Assembly: GCA_964503085.1 (NCBI GenBank)
Contig: CAZCYQ010000012.1
Coordinates: 1-64,000 of the forward strand
DNA length: 64,000 nucleotides
DNA from: Bin80 sp964503085
GTDB taxonomy: Bacteria > Bacteroidota > Rhodothermia > Rhodothermales > Bin80
Direction: 5' to 3'
The position numbers and the translations under genes were made by a program. Positions 9,658 through 19,117 of the stretch are shown here, one piece after another. Numbering within the stretch: position 1 is the first letter of the stretch; each line of letters opens with the position of its first letter. The notes beneath the pieces were generated by a model that saw only the letters and a program-made list of their open reading frames with translations, was not told the origin of the DNA and did not search any database.

Positions 9658-10689
9658 ATGAAATCATCTGTTGCAATCGGTATTCTTGTTTTGGCGGTAG
9701 TAGGCTGCTCTTCAGCTGTTGAGGAAGAACCGTACCAGGCTTGCCATTTTGACCGCAAGGCCACCGGGCACCAGGTCATTGGCTTTTATCCTGGTTACAA
9801 GCATGATGTATTACCCATATCCCAAATAAGGTGGGATATGCTTACGCGTGTGATCTATGCGTTTGCGATACCGAGAACTGACGGATCGCTTGATGTCGGG
9901 GATCTTTCCCGACTAGACTCATTGGTCCAGACAGCCCACGCAAATGGAGTTGAAGTCTATGTTTCGGTAGGCGGAGGTTCAGGCTCGTCAAATTTTCCAG
10001 TTTTTGCGGTGAATGAAAGTGCTCGAGGAAGTTTTGTGCGTACCGTGAGGCAGTTCTTGGCGGAAAACTGCCTCGATGGGGTTGATATTGACTGGGAAGC
10101 ATGGAATAAAGATGATGCCAATAATCCGATAGCCTCGGAAAAGGCTGCCTTTATGTCATTGATGAAAGAGCTCCGAAGCGAGCTGGACAGCTGGGGAATA
10201 TCACTTGATGTTTACCCAGGAGACTGGTACGGCAGGCATTATGATGAAGTGTATCCGCTGGTTGATTATGTGCATGTGATGGGATACGATTTTTCTGGGC
10301 CATGGTCCGCACCAGGTCCCCATTCTTCTTTTGATCAAGCCATCGGGAGGGGGGCAGATGCTTCTGCAACCGGTCTGGCCTACTGGGTCAACTACCGTCA
10401 ATGGCCCTCGAACAAGATTATCCTCGGTATGCCGTTTTATGGAAGGGATTTTGATATCAATGGAGGCACAGGTGTTGCATACCGTGACATTGTTGCGCGA
10501 TATCCGAATGCTCCTAGTACAGACCGCATCGAGAATATTTACTATAACGGTAGGCAGACTATTGCTGACAAGACGCAATACGTAGTGGAGAATGGTTTTC
10601 CTGGTGTGATGATTTGGGAAATCGCACACGATACACGTGACCCTGTGACCAGCCTGCTGCAGGTCATCAATGATACAGTAAGCCAGTGA
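9658..10689 (+). CDS. GH18 (chitinase-like) lipoprotein
   Basis: 343 residues. The N-terminus is a lipoprotein signal with lipobox LAVVGC (Cys 17). The mature part is a glycoside hydrolase family 18 TIM barrel: strand motif SVGGGSGS (about 103-110) and the catalytic DGVDIDWE (140-147, acid E147) are intact, as are MGYDF and the late MIWEIAHD strand. It could hydrolyse chitin, peptidoglycan-like or other GlcNAc polymers at the cell surface. It is monocistronic, with about 260 nt of non-coding DNA before it. Confidence 0.88.
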   Translation: MKSSVAIGILVLAVVGCSSAVEEEPYQACHFDRKATGHQVIGFYPGYKHDVLPISQIRWDMLTRVIYAFAIPRTDGSLDVGDLSRLDSLVQTAHANGVEVYVSVGGGSGSSNFPVFAVNESARGSFVRTVRQFLAENCLDGVDIDWEAWNKDDANNPIASEKAAFMSLMKELRSELDSWGISLDVYPGDWYGRHYDEVYPLVDYVHVMGYDFSGPWSAPGPHSSFDQAIGRGADASATGLAYWVNYRQWPSNKIILGMPFYGRDFDINGGTGVAYRDIVARYPNAPSTDRIENIYYNGRQTIADKTQYVVENGFPGVMIWEIAHDTRDPVTSLLQVINDTVSQ

Positions 10690-10820
10690 TTGTCTTGCGT
10701 GCGTTAAAGCAGAGATTCGTGTAAGCTGACGACAAGAAAGTTGTGGGAATCTGGACCTAGATTTTACCTGCTGTATTCCCCCAAATTCAGATACAATCCC
10801 CTTCCAAAAACTTGAGCAAC

Positions 10821-11369
10821 ATGAGGCTGTTTGTTTCCAGACGCGAGCGCTGGCTTTGGGCTTGTGCTGTGTTGGTCGTATCAGTAGTCTACTTGACGCT
10901 TGGCGTGGTGAGGGATCTGCTTCAGCCGCTAGTAGCCAGCGGGTGGGGGCCGTGGCTGTTTCTGTCAGGCTGTTTTCTGGTTTTGGTTTTCGTACTGACG
11001 CAAGGCATGACCATTCTGCCGAGATGGCCAGAGATCGTCGCTGGAGTGGGGATCGCTGTGGTCTATGGTTTTGCACTCACGAGCATTGCAAAGCCAGAGG
11101 AACGGATGCATCTGATCATATATGGCATCATTGCCCTGCTTATTTATGCAGCGCTACTGGAGAGATCTGCATTTGGTCGGAATATTTTCGCGAGCTCCGT
11201 AGTCGTCGTTATAGCTACGACTATTCTCGGTTTGGTAGATGAGTGTCTCCAACTGGCGCTACCGGATCGTGTATTTGATGTACGGGATATATTCTACGAC
11301 GCGCTAGCAGCTGCCATGGCAGTGATGGCCAATGCATCACTGCGTTGGGCGAGAGTACTGTTCCGGTAG
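10821..11369 (+). CDS. VanZ-like membrane protein
   Basis: 182 residues from the ATG at 10821 (a TTG 9 nt upstream is also open). Five or so hydrophobic spans; the C-terminal part has the VanZ-like pattern 'DECLQLALPDRVFDVRDIFYDALAA' (about 140-165). VanZ-like proteins are integral membrane proteins of unclear function, one of which gives low-level teicoplanin resistance. A role in resistance here is not implied. Confidence 0.65.
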   Translation: MRLFVSRRERWLWACAVLVVSVVYLTLGVVRDLLQPLVASGWGPWLFLSGCFLVLVFVLTQGMTILPRWPEIVAGVGIAVVYGFALTSIAKPEERMHLIIYGIIALLIYAALLERSAFGRNIFASSVVVVIATTILGLVDECLQLALPDRVFDVRDIFYDALAAAMAVMANASLRWARVLFR

Positions 11370-11469
11370 ACTTGAAGTACTGCACTGCTTTGCCGGTGTA
11401 GGGGAGCAACCGACAGGGCTCGGTCACAACGATCCTCAACAGTGGTGTTACGACTGTGCGACCATTATC

Positions 11470-12615
11470 TCAACCAAGAGATGTTTCAAGGATGGCATAT
11501 TCTTTATCCACGACCGCATTGATGGAGCTTAGCAGGTTTTTGAGAACATGATTGTTGTCGAGAACCCAACTGGTCTCGCAGCTTTGGTAGCCATAGCTCG
11601 GACCTCGTTCCATCGTCTCAAGAACCGGAATTACGTCAAGGGCACGGCCCTGATATGCCTTACGTACTCCCATGAGGGGCATACGAACATTGCTTACGCC
11701 GGCGAATTTTGTCAAAATCAGCAGCTTAGCTAAGCCGAATGGCAATAACCGACCATTCGTGAGTCGCTGAAGTGCAGGATTGATGTCGGGTAGACAAACT
11801 GTAAATCCTACCGGCTTGCTATTAAGTTCGACAAAAAAGCAAATCCTTGGATCTACGATTGTCTTCATTGCCTTGGCTAGATGTACAAACTCGTTATCCG
11901 TGATAGGGACAAACCCCCAATTGTCAGACCAGGCGTCATTGTATATCTCCCTTATCGTTGCCACGTCTTCGTCAAAGCGGGACATATCAAGCGTACGCAA
12001 TGAGAGACCCGGATTACGCCGATGAACGATAGCAGCACCGCGTCTCATGCGGTCAATTGCAACGTGCTTGCGGTGAATGTAGTATGCCCATGTAGTCATG
12101 ACGCGTACTAGTCCCCAGCGCTCCAGGTAGTCCTTGTAGTATGGAGGGTTGTAGGTCATCATGATTGCGGGCACCCGGTCGAATCCGTCAACCAGGAGGC
12201 CGGTAGGGTCATTCAAGGATGGGTTAACCGGTCCGCGCATTGTATGCATTCCCTGCTCTCGAAGCCAGGCTGCTGCTGCATCCAGGAGTGCGGCGGCGGT
12301 TTCGAAGCTCTCTTCGGTTTCGAAGAACCCAAAAAAGCCGGCCTCATCGTCGTGAGTTTCCAGATGCATACCATTGACGATACTAGCGATTCGCCCCACG
12401 ACCTTTCCGTCCGCACCGATTGCGAGGAACAGCTGCATCCGTCCATGCTCAAAGAATGGGTTTTTGCGCGGGTTTAGGACCTCAAACTGATCCATTCGAA
12501 GCGGGGGTACCCAGAACGGGTTGCTCCGGTGCAAGTCGTACGGGAATTGAACAAAACGTCGCAGGTCCCGCCGCGATTTGACCGGGCGAACCACACTTGA
12601 GTGTGTGCCTGACAT
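11470..12615 (-). CDS. GNAT-fold N-acyltransferase, candidate bacterial ceramide synthase
   Basis: 381 residues of the large GNAT-like family found beside serine palmitoyltransferase genes. Visible pattern: 'HRSNPFWVPPLR' near 28-40, 'MRGPVNPSLNDPTGLLVDGF' near 130, then a second GNAT-like half with 'FVELNSKPVGFTVCLPDIN' near 260-280. It starts 5 nt after the SPT-like gene and is almost certainly cotranscribed with it. Bacterial ceramide synthase in Caulobacter is reported to be a GNAT-type acyltransferase genetically linked to spt; assigning that role here is inference from fold and neighbour. A generic N-acetyltransferase is the alternative. Confidence 0.6.
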   Translation of the reverse strand: MSGTHSSVVRPVKSRRDLRRFVQFPYDLHRSNPFWVPPLRMDQFEVLNPRKNPFFEHGRMQLFLAIGADGKVVGRIASIVNGMHLETHDDEAGFFGFFETEESFETAAALLDAAAAWLREQGMHTMRGPVNPSLNDPTGLLVDGFDRVPAIMMTYNPPYYKDYLERWGLVRVMTTWAYYIHRKHVAIDRMRRGAAIVHRRNPGLSLRTLDMSRFDEDVATIREIYNDAWSDNWGFVPITDNEFVHLAKAMKTIVDPRICFFVELNSKPVGFTVCLPDINPALQRLTNGRLLPFGLAKLLILTKFAGVSNVRMPLMGVRKAYQGRALDVIPVLETMERGPSYGYQSCETSWVLDNNHVLKNLLSSINAVVDKEYAILETSLG

Positions 12616-12619
12616 ACTC

Positions 12620-13879
12620 CTATACCACAGAGCTGGCCAACACTCCGTGCTTGCGGCCTACGCGACAGAATGCATCAAGGATGAAGTCCAAATCCTCATC
12701 AGTGTGCGTCGCCATATAAGATGTACGCATGATTGTAAGGCCGCGCGGCACAGCACCGCGCCACGGTACGATTGGATTCACGAAGATACCTGCTTCCAGC
12801 AAGTCAGTCCAGAACTGGAATGCGGACATCATCTCGTTGCCGACTACTACGGGGATGATAGGGGCTTCACTAGTCCACACATCAAAGCCAGCGTCACGGA
12901 AGCCCTCCCGCATATAGTGCGAAATCTGCCACAGCCGTTCAAGCCGCCAGGTCTCTTCCTGAAGAATTTCCAGGCACTTGAGCACGGTTGCGACAGTACT
13001 GGGTGGCATAGACGCACTGAAGATATGCGCAGGCGCCATGTGCCGGATATACTCAATTACATCAAGATCTCCGGTTGCAAACCCGCCCAGCGAGGAGAAA
13101 CTCTTTGAGAATGTCCCTGTGGTCAGAGGTACTTCTTTGTTCAATCCAAAATAGGCAGCAGAGCCCCGTCCGCCCGGGCCAATCACCCCCACCGCATGGG
13201 CATCGTCCAACATCAGCGCGGCGTCAAACTCGTTTGCAAGTTTGATCAGCTCGGGTATTGGGGCAATTCGTCCACTCATGGAGAACACACCGTCGGTGAC
13301 GATGAGTTTGTCAGATTCCGGCCTTTCTGCGTCGGCCTTCTCGAGAAGACGACGCAAATGTGCCATATTAAAATGCCGGTAACGCCATGTGTCGGCTGCA
13401 CTCACCTGAGTGCCGGCCACAATGCAGGCATGGTTCTCTTTGTCCGAGAATATCAGATCGTTTTTAGACGTGATTCCCTGAATCACGCCCATGTTCGTCA
13501 TGTACCCCGTTGAAAACAGAACACACGCCTCTTTTTGCATAAAGGCGGCCAGCCGAGCTTCCAGTTCGAGGTGTATATCCAGCGTACCGTTTAAAAATCG
13601 ACTGCCCGTGCAACCGGTCCCATATCGGGCAATTGCATCATTGGCAGCTTCCTTAACACGTGGATCACTGGTTAACCCCAGATAATTATTTGATCCAGCC
13701 ATGATGAGTTCACGGCCGTCAATGAATGCCCTCGTCCCCTCACTGCGCGAAATTGCACGGAAATAGGGATACAGATTGGCCCTTTTTGCCTCATTGATCA
13801 AGGCCCCGGGTGCCATGAAGGCCCGTGTTTTCCCAAATATAGCGGGCTCTGCTGGCAGTACTTCGTCCGGGTCAATCAT
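12620..13879 (-). CDS. Serine palmitoyltransferase-like alpha-oxoamine synthase
   Basis: 419-residue fold-type I PLP enzyme. GSNNYLGLT (62-70), GTGCTGSR (87-94), DDAHAVG (225-231) and the PLP lysine motif GTFSKSF (K259) are all intact. It belongs to the AONS/KBL/SPT group, which condenses an acyl thioester with an amino acid. The residues around GTFSKSF followed by SLGGFATGD and the neighbouring acyltransferase point to serine palmitoyltransferase (first step of sphingolipid synthesis: serine + palmitoyl thioester to 3-ketosphinganine) rather than biotin BioF. No other bio gene lies nearby. Confidence 0.82.
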   Translation of the reverse strand: MIDPDEVLPAEPAIFGKTRAFMAPGALINEAKRANLYPYFRAISRSEGTRAFIDGRELIMAGSNNYLGLTSDPRVKEAANDAIARYGTGCTGSRFLNGTLDIHLELEARLAAFMQKEACVLFSTGYMTNMGVIQGITSKNDLIFSDKENHACIVAGTQVSAADTWRYRHFNMAHLRRLLEKADAERPESDKLIVTDGVFSMSGRIAPIPELIKLANEFDAALMLDDAHAVGVIGPGGRGSAAYFGLNKEVPLTTGTFSKSFSSLGGFATGDLDVIEYIRHMAPAHIFSASMPPSTVATVLKCLEILQEETWRLERLWQISHYMREGFRDAGFDVWTSEAPIIPVVVGNEMMSAFQFWTDLLEAGIFVNPIVPWRGAVPRGLTIMRTSYMATHTDEDLDFILDAFCRVGRKHGVLASSVV

Positions 13880-13955
13880 ACGGAGAGGAAATAAGGATTA
13901 GTCGAGGAATAGGTAATATACCTCAGCATATGGCAATGGCGTCTAGATTTGAATG

Positions 13956-15068
13956 TCAAGTATCGGCTGTCTGTGATTCAGGACGAAGGTGGGGCCAGGA
14001 AGTTGCAGATAGATGCAGTTCTTCTTCAATCAGGTCAATTGCCTCACTATTGCCGCGTACGTTCCATGAACGGTTCATGTTCGCCTTGGAATCAATGTAC
14101 GCATGAAATTGCGCCAGATCATCTGCGGATATATTTCGACCAATTACGGCTTTTCCCAAGGCTTCTCGTTCGAGATAGATAGCGTTCAGTGTTTGTTCAA
14201 AGATACCACGATTAGGCACGACCATTAGCGGCTTCCCCAGATAAAGTGATTCGCTGAGTAACGTGAATCCGGCTGTACACAATACGCCTCTGCAATCGGC
14301 TAGATCTTCCAGGAATTCTTCAACGCACGCAGGCTTAAAGGTAATGTTCGGGTAGCTGGAAGTGTACTCGGGTTTGGGGAAGTTATAAACGATGTAACGA
14401 CGACCGTCCGCACGTAAATGCTCCAGGAGTGCCTTATTTCCCTCCGGCTGGTTGTAGTAGACCAGGATATGCTCTCCTTCAGTTGGTTCAATCTGGACGA
14501 TTTCTGAGCGAATGATAGGAGGGACAATGGTCGTTATTTCTGGACGTTTCACTTCGGGATAGAAGAAAGACGACAACAGGAGTCTGTTGGGTGTGCGTGG
14601 TGCGACGATATTGATCACGATACGTGCTAGGTTGGCGTGATATTTGTGTCGGGTCGGGAGTGCATAGCAGGTTTCCGTGACAATTTGTTGGTGATTGAGC
14701 GAGATTACGGGGAGATCGAGAAGATTGGCTGCTCGCCAGGAAAATGCCTCAAAATCCGTGATGACCAAATCTGCCTTCCATTCACTGATTTGATCTGCGA
14801 GTTTGCGTACAATTTGATCCAGATTTCGGATTGACGGCCAATTGGCCAAGAGAGTCGCCCGTGCCTGGATCGTATTGTTCCGCAGGACCGTTTGCAGTTG
14901 TCGCACAGGGATTACATTTTCTCCCTGGGCCTGCAAGATCTTCTGTGCTGCTCCGCCCCCGCAGAATCGCACACGATGCCCGCGTCCACGCAGCCCTTCG
15001 GCTACGGCCATGCCCCGAGAGGTATGACCACGTCCCTGTCCACTAAGTGCGTAAATAATGCGTGCCAT
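13956..15068 (-). CDS. MJ1255/MurG-like glycosyltransferase
   Basis: 370-residue GT-B type glycosyltransferase of the MJ1255/VC2487 family. The N-terminus has the glycine-rich loop GQGRGHTSR (about 10-18) and the C-terminal half the donor-site segment GVLCTAGFTLLSESLYLGKPLM (about 260-280). It lies 76 nt upstream of the SPT-like gene on the same strand, so it may glycosylate a lipid made by that pathway; this is inference. The acceptor and donor sugar cannot be told from sequence. Confidence 0.72.
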   Translation of the reverse strand: MARIIYALSGQGRGHTSRGMAVAEGLRGRGHRVRFCGGGAAQKILQAQGENVIPVRQLQTVLRNNTIQARATLLANWPSIRNLDQIVRKLADQISEWKADLVITDFEAFSWRAANLLDLPVISLNHQQIVTETCYALPTRHKYHANLARIVINIVAPRTPNRLLLSSFFYPEVKRPEITTIVPPIIRSEIVQIEPTEGEHILVYYNQPEGNKALLEHLRADGRRYIVYNFPKPEYTSSYPNITFKPACVEEFLEDLADCRGVLCTAGFTLLSESLYLGKPLMVVPNRGIFEQTLNAIYLEREALGKAVIGRNISADDLAQFHAYIDSKANMNRSWNVRGNSEAIDLIEEELHLSATSWPHLRPESQTADT

Positions 15069-15086
15069 ACCACAAAATGGTCAAGA

Positions 15087-15707
15087 TTACCAGATAATTG
15101 CAAGTCCGAATTGTTCTGGCCCTCCCACTACTCGAATGGTCAGCGACTCGTCTACGTCAAACTCAGCCAAATGTGCACTTACGTATGCATCCAGGATGGT
15201 GAGTCCATACCATGCGATGGTGCCGAAGTACAACAGGTCTCTATTGCGTCGCAGGTTATCCCGGTTAGTACGGAACTGAGGTTCCAGTCTGGCGCGACGT
15301 GCTGCGATCTCTTCTGGCATCAGGCTTGACTCGGGGTTTAGTCCTAGGTCGCGAATAAGCTTGGCATAGTCACTGGCATAGTGGGGGAATACGGGTATTC
15401 CATCCTGATTGGTGCGTGCGGTATAGAGATAGGCATGCCGGTAAAGCCGGTATCGCCTGTTAACCAAAAGGGCAGAACCGACGAGGGCGGCAATACCGAC
15501 GTAAACAATGGGGACTTTATAGTACTCGCGGTTGTACAGCTGCCCCCACCCGGGTACTATAGCACGCCGCAGGGCTACGCTTGGATTTGGATGAACCAAT
15601 ACTGAATCCGCCATCAGGGTATCAGGCTGACCATGTGCAGATGATGGGATTACCAGCAGAAGGGACAGGCCGAAAAGTGTGGAGGCTTTCAGTGTGGGAT
15701 GAACCAT
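15087..15707 (-). CDS. DUF5683 membrane protein
   Basis: 206 residues from the ATG at 15707, one base after the ParB stop (a GTG 15 nt upstream would overlap parB). Signal peptide (about 1-27), then 'ALRRAIVPGWGQLYNREYYKVPIVY', the DUF5683 signature, with a hydrophobic span, a polar middle and a second span near residues 155-172. DUF5683 genes commonly sit next to parB in Bacteroidota. Function unknown; the conserved linkage suggests an envelope role coupled to the cell cycle. Confidence 0.8.
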   Translation of the reverse strand: MVHPTLKASTLFGLSLLLVIPSSAHGQPDTLMADSVLVHPNPSVALRRAIVPGWGQLYNREYYKVPIVYVGIAALVGSALLVNRRYRLYRHAYLYTARTNQDGIPVFPHYASDYAKLIRDLGLNPESSLMPEEIAARRARLEPQFRTNRDNLRRNRDLLYFGTIAWYGLTILDAYVSAHLAEFDVDESLTIRVVGGPEQFGLAIIW

Positions 15708-15708
15708 T

Positions 15709-16596
15709 CTACTGGGTTGCACCAGTGAGTAATTCGAGCACGCGCGAAAAATCTTCCTTCGAGTAGTAGTGGATTTCGATTTGGCCTCGATCCTTAGTCG
15801 ATTCTTTTACACGCACTTTTGTCCCTAGGTATTTGCGTAGCTCGTTTTCGACATCAACTACATGAGGGTTGCGGAGGATACGTGTTGTTTTTGGTTTGCG
15901 CGTCTGGTTTTGCTGGAGCTTTACACGCCGTTCAACCTCACGTACACTGAGGTCCTGGCGCTGTATCTCCTTAAACAGTTTTTGCTGAGTTTTTTCGTTT
16001 CGAAGGGCAAGCAAAGCGCGGGCGTGGCCGGGTGTGAGGGCGTTTTCCCGAAGTCCGAGTTGGATATTAGGCGGAAGATGCAGGAGGCGCAAGAAATTTG
16101 CAATGGTTGAGCGTTGTTTGCCAACCCTGCGGGCGACATCTTCCTGTGTCAATTCATATTCGTTGATGAGTCGCTGATAGCCGAGGGCAACATCAATCGG
16201 ATTGAGTTCTTCCCGTTGAACATTTTCAACCAGAGCCATTTCGAGCATTTGCTCGCCTTTTGCTGGCCGGATGTAGGCCGGAATTTTCTCTATCCCTGCG
16301 AGTTTGGCAGCCCGCAGGCGTCGCTCGCCGCTGATAAGTTCAAATTCTTCATCTTTTATGGCACGGACGGTGATTGGCTGGATTACCCCCAGTTGCCTGA
16401 TGGACTGAGCAAGCGAATCAAGTGATTCAGGTTTAAAATCGTGTCGGGGCTGGAATGGATTAGGCTTGATCGCACTCAGAGGTAATGCGAATGTGCCACT
16501 GACTAGTGTATGGGCATCCTCTTTGGACCGGAGGAGCCCTTCATGGTCAAGCAACGCACCTAATCCGCGTCCAAGCGCAGTCTTTTTTTCTGACAT
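15709..16596 (-). CDS. parB: ParB chromosome-partitioning protein
   Basis: 295 residues from the ATG at 16596 (a GTG 6 nt upstream is possible). Opening KKTALGRGLGALL is typical of chromosomal ParB. The ParB/Spo0J nuclease-like CTPase domain (about 35-125) contains the GERRLRA box, and the helix-turn-helix follows (about 140-190, LTQEDVARRVGKQRSTIANFLRL). It loads at parS and spreads as a CTP-dependent clamp. A perfect consensus parS was not seen in this window. Confidence 0.95.
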   Translation of the reverse strand: MSEKKTALGRGLGALLDHEGLLRSKEDAHTLVSGTFALPLSAIKPNPFQPRHDFKPESLDSLAQSIRQLGVIQPITVRAIKDEEFELISGERRLRAAKLAGIEKIPAYIRPAKGEQMLEMALVENVQREELNPIDVALGYQRLINEYELTQEDVARRVGKQRSTIANFLRLLHLPPNIQLGLRENALTPGHARALLALRNEKTQQKLFKEIQRQDLSVREVERRVKLQQNQTRKPKTTRILRNPHVVDVENELRKYLGTKVRVKESTKDRGQIEIHYYSKEDFSRVLELLTGATQ

Positions 16597-16653
16597 GTGC
16601 ACGCGTGAAGAGGAATTTTTGCAACACTTCCCCGCAATGTACCATTAGCAGGA

Positions 16654-17463
16654 TCAGCTGTTCGATGTGGAAGTGAAGCGGGGAGCACCAGTGCTGGAAA
16701 AAGTGGCAAGTTGGAGGATTTCTCTGGCAAGGGCGCGATAGTTACGGGCCCCTGTACTGGTCGCATCATGCATTACAACAGGCTTCCCGAAACTGGGAGC
16801 TTCCGCGATCGTAACGTTGCGGTGTATGATGGTCCTGAATACCCGATCACCAAAGTAACGCTTCACTTCGTCGCGCACACTGCGGGAAAGCCGCAGACGT
16901 TGATCATAGAGTGTTAGGAGCACACCTGCAATTTGCAGGTCCGGATTGAGACCGTTGCGTATTATTTTGATGGTATTGAGCAGCAATCCGAGTCCTTCAA
17001 GGGCAAAGTATTCTACTTGCACGGGAATAATAACACTGTCGGCTGCAGTGAGCGAGTTGACGGTCAGGAGCCCAAGAGAAGGCGGACAGTCAATGATCAC
17101 ATAGTCATATTTCTTTGTAATCTCATTAAGTGCATGCTTCAGAAGGCGTTCACGTCTTGTCACGCTAATGAGTTCAACTTCGGCCCCTACCAGGTTAATA
17201 TTGGCGGGAAGCAGGTCCAGATTTGGCACTTCTGTACTGGTTACCACTTCATCTGGTGCTGCCGTTCCAATGATGACCTCATACACCGAAGGTCCTTTAC
17301 TTTTGATATCGTGTCCAAGCCCTGAAGTGCCGTTACCCTGTGGATCCATGTCTACCAGCAGTGTCATACGCTCCTCAACAGCCAAGGAAGCTGCGAGGTT
17401 GATGGCAGTCGTAGTCTTACCAACACCGCCCTTTTGGTTGGCAATCGCTATTATCTGACCCAT
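16654..17463 (-). CDS. parA: ParA/Soj partitioning ATPase
   Basis: 269 residues with the deviant Walker A motif KGGVGKTT (about 11-18) and Walker B-like YVIIDCPPSLG (about 117-127). Chromosomal ParA (Soj) family; works with ParB in chromosome segregation. It is first in a parA-parB-DUF5683 operon with a 57-nt gap to parB. About 70 nt upstream lies the stop of the small DUF5989 gene on the same strand. Confidence 0.95.
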   Translation of the reverse strand: MGQIIAIANQKGGVGKTTTAINLAASLAVEERMTLLVDMDPQGNGTSGLGHDIKSKGPSVYEVIIGTAAPDEVVTSTEVPNLDLLPANINLVGAEVELISVTRRERLLKHALNEITKKYDYVIIDCPPSLGLLTVNSLTAADSVIIPVQVEYFALEGLGLLLNTIKIIRNGLNPDLQIAGVLLTLYDQRLRLSRSVRDEVKRYFGDRVFRTIIHRNVTIAEAPSFGKPVVMHDATSTGARNYRALAREILQLATFSSTGAPRFTSTSNS

Positions 17464-17532
17464 GCCTAGAGTTCACGTATAGTTTGGGGCACACAAAGTT
17501 TATTTGTTGTGGGGGATGGGAGCAGTTGCAAA

Positions 17533-17694
17533 TCAGAACAGAGAGTAAATAAATGGTGCTAATGCTGATCCTTGAGTCAAAACGATGAGAAGGCTCAGCA
17601 GCAGGAGGAGGCCCACAATGGGCATCAGCCAATATTTCTTGCGTACCCGCAAGAACCGCATAAACTCAGCGATAATGTGAATCTTATTCTTCAT
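17533..17694 (-). CDS. Small DUF5989 membrane protein
   Basis: A 53-residue frame too short for most ORF filters. It reads MKNKIHIIAEF, then FLRVRKKYWLMP, a single membrane span of Leu/Ile/Val (about 25-40) and TQGSALAPFIYSLF. The RKKYWL...P plus TQGSA.APFIY pattern is the DUF5989 signature, a family of about 50 residues. In other genomes DUF5989 often accompanies an SxtJ-like membrane protein and a carbamoyltransferase; neither is here. It sits upstream of parA on the same strand. Confidence 0.82.
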   Translation of the reverse strand: MKNKIHIIAEFMRFLRVRKKYWLMPIVGLLLLLSLLIVLTQGSALAPFIYSLF

Positions 17695-17859
17695 ACCGAA
17701 CGAGCTGATGCGTGAGCTGATGCAGACCTCCGCGCGTTCTACGCGTTAACTGTATTAAATGTCCAAAATTATGCAGGCAGGGGCGGGACAAACAAGTACA
17801 ATGTTCTTTTGTTGCTAGGCGGTGCAACACGCTTATTGCATTTGCGTACAGGCTAAAAA

Positions 17860-19116
17860 GTGTCCCGGCAATACACGGTTTACGTTTTGATTCATTTTTT
17901 CATCGAAATCTGGGAGGGATTGAATATCGCTCTGCGTTCCCTCATCTCAAATCGTCTGCGCAGCGGGTTGACAATGCTCGGTATAATCATCGGGATTGTG
18001 ACAGTGACCGCGATGTTCACGGTCATCAGTGGCCTGGAAGGGGAGATGAATCGTTCGCTAGCCCTGCTGGGCACCAATGCAATTTATGTTGAAAAGACGG
18101 ACTGGTTTATTGAAGGAGAAGAACGACGACGGCAATGGTCTCGGCCGGATCTTCGTTCCGACTTGGCAGATCATATTCGCATGCGTTCTCAGTATGCTGT
18201 TGCAGTAGCTCCACTGGTTGATACGAGTCGACCAATTCGTTATCTCGACCGCGCCATGTACGGCGTGTACATCCAGGGATCAACCCCCGAAATAGCAAAA
18301 GTAGACAATGTAGACCTTGTGGAAGGGCGCTGGTACAATGACCTGGACAATCTGGTTGGCCGTAACGTAGTGGTGATTGGTGATGCTGTGCGTGAGTCTC
18401 TTTTTCCGAGCGAACGGGCGGTGGGAAAAACGATCCGTATAGGCGGCAAGCGATTCGAGGTGATCGGGGTTTTGGAGAAACAGGGCAAGTTTTTTGGCAT
18501 GTTCTCGTTTGATGAGCAGGCACAGATTCCACTTACAACTTTTGAGCGTCATTTTGGGCGTTACAGGAGCGTAACAATCAAGGTTAATGCGGGGTCCGGG
18601 GAGGCCGTCCCCTTACTTGAAGAGGAATTGACGGGCATTGTGCGTGCTGCAAGGGGACTTGATGCATTGGAAGAGAATAATTTTGAAATCAACAAGACAG
18701 AAGCATTCCGCGAGCAATTGGCAACGATAAAGGCGGTGGTCTACGGGATTGGCATCTTCCTTACGGGGCTTGCGCTGGTAGTTGGTGGAATCGGGGTCAT
18801 GAATATTATGTTCGTAACGGTGAAGGAGCGCACCAAAGAGATTGGTATTCGAAAGGCAGTGGGGGCGAGCAAACGTGCTGTGCTAGCACAGTTTCTGATT
18901 GAGGCAGTTTTGGTTTGTATTGCTGCCGGGGCTGTCGGCGTGGTGTTATCTCTAGGGATAACGGCGATCATAAACCAAATTATACCGGCAGTTCTGGCCT
19001 CAGGTACGATTCTTTTAGCGTTCGGAATTTGTGTGCTTGTAGGTATATCCTTCGGTGTAGTACCTGCCTGGAACGCGGCTCGCCTGAATCCAATTGACGC
19101 ATTACGTTACGGCTGA
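17860..19116 (+). CDS. FtsX/MacB-type ABC transporter permease 1
   Basis: 418 residues starting at GTG; later starts within the first 20 residues are possible. One N-terminal membrane span (about 35-55), a MacB-type periplasmic core (about 60-285) and three C-terminal spans (FtsX domain, about 300-415) with the motif 'IGIRKAVGASKRAVLAQFLIEA'. Permease half of a MacB-like exporter or mechanotransmitter. Ends 1 nt before the next permease. No ABC ATPase gene is next to it. Confidence 0.88.
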   Translation: MSRQYTVYVLIHFFIEIWEGLNIALRSLISNRLRSGLTMLGIIIGIVTVTAMFTVISGLEGEMNRSLALLGTNAIYVEKTDWFIEGEERRRQWSRPDLRSDLADHIRMRSQYAVAVAPLVDTSRPIRYLDRAMYGVYIQGSTPEIAKVDNVDLVEGRWYNDLDNLVGRNVVVIGDAVRESLFPSERAVGKTIRIGGKRFEVIGVLEKQGKFFGMFSFDEQAQIPLTTFERHFGRYRSVTIKVNAGSGEAVPLLEEELTGIVRAARGLDALEENNFEINKTEAFREQLATIKAVVYGIGIFLTGLALVVGGIGVMNIMFVTVKERTKEIGIRKAVGASKRAVLAQFLIEAVLVCIAAGAVGVVLSLGITAIINQIIPAVLASGTILLAFGICVLVGISFGVVPAWNAARLNPIDALRYG

Positions 19117-19117
19117 C

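Noticed and set aside
10201..11076. 291-codon minus-strand frame across the GH18/VanZ-like genes
   Set aside because: Antisense to two well-supported genes and without recognisable motifs.
12620..13879. BioF (biotin synthesis) for the PLP enzyme
   Set aside because: No bio genes nearby, and the coupled GNAT-fold acyltransferase fits SPT better.
16597..17859. parS site or replication origin near parAB
   Set aside because: No TGTTTCACGTGAAACA-like palindrome, DnaA-box cluster, or dnaA/gidA genes were seen.
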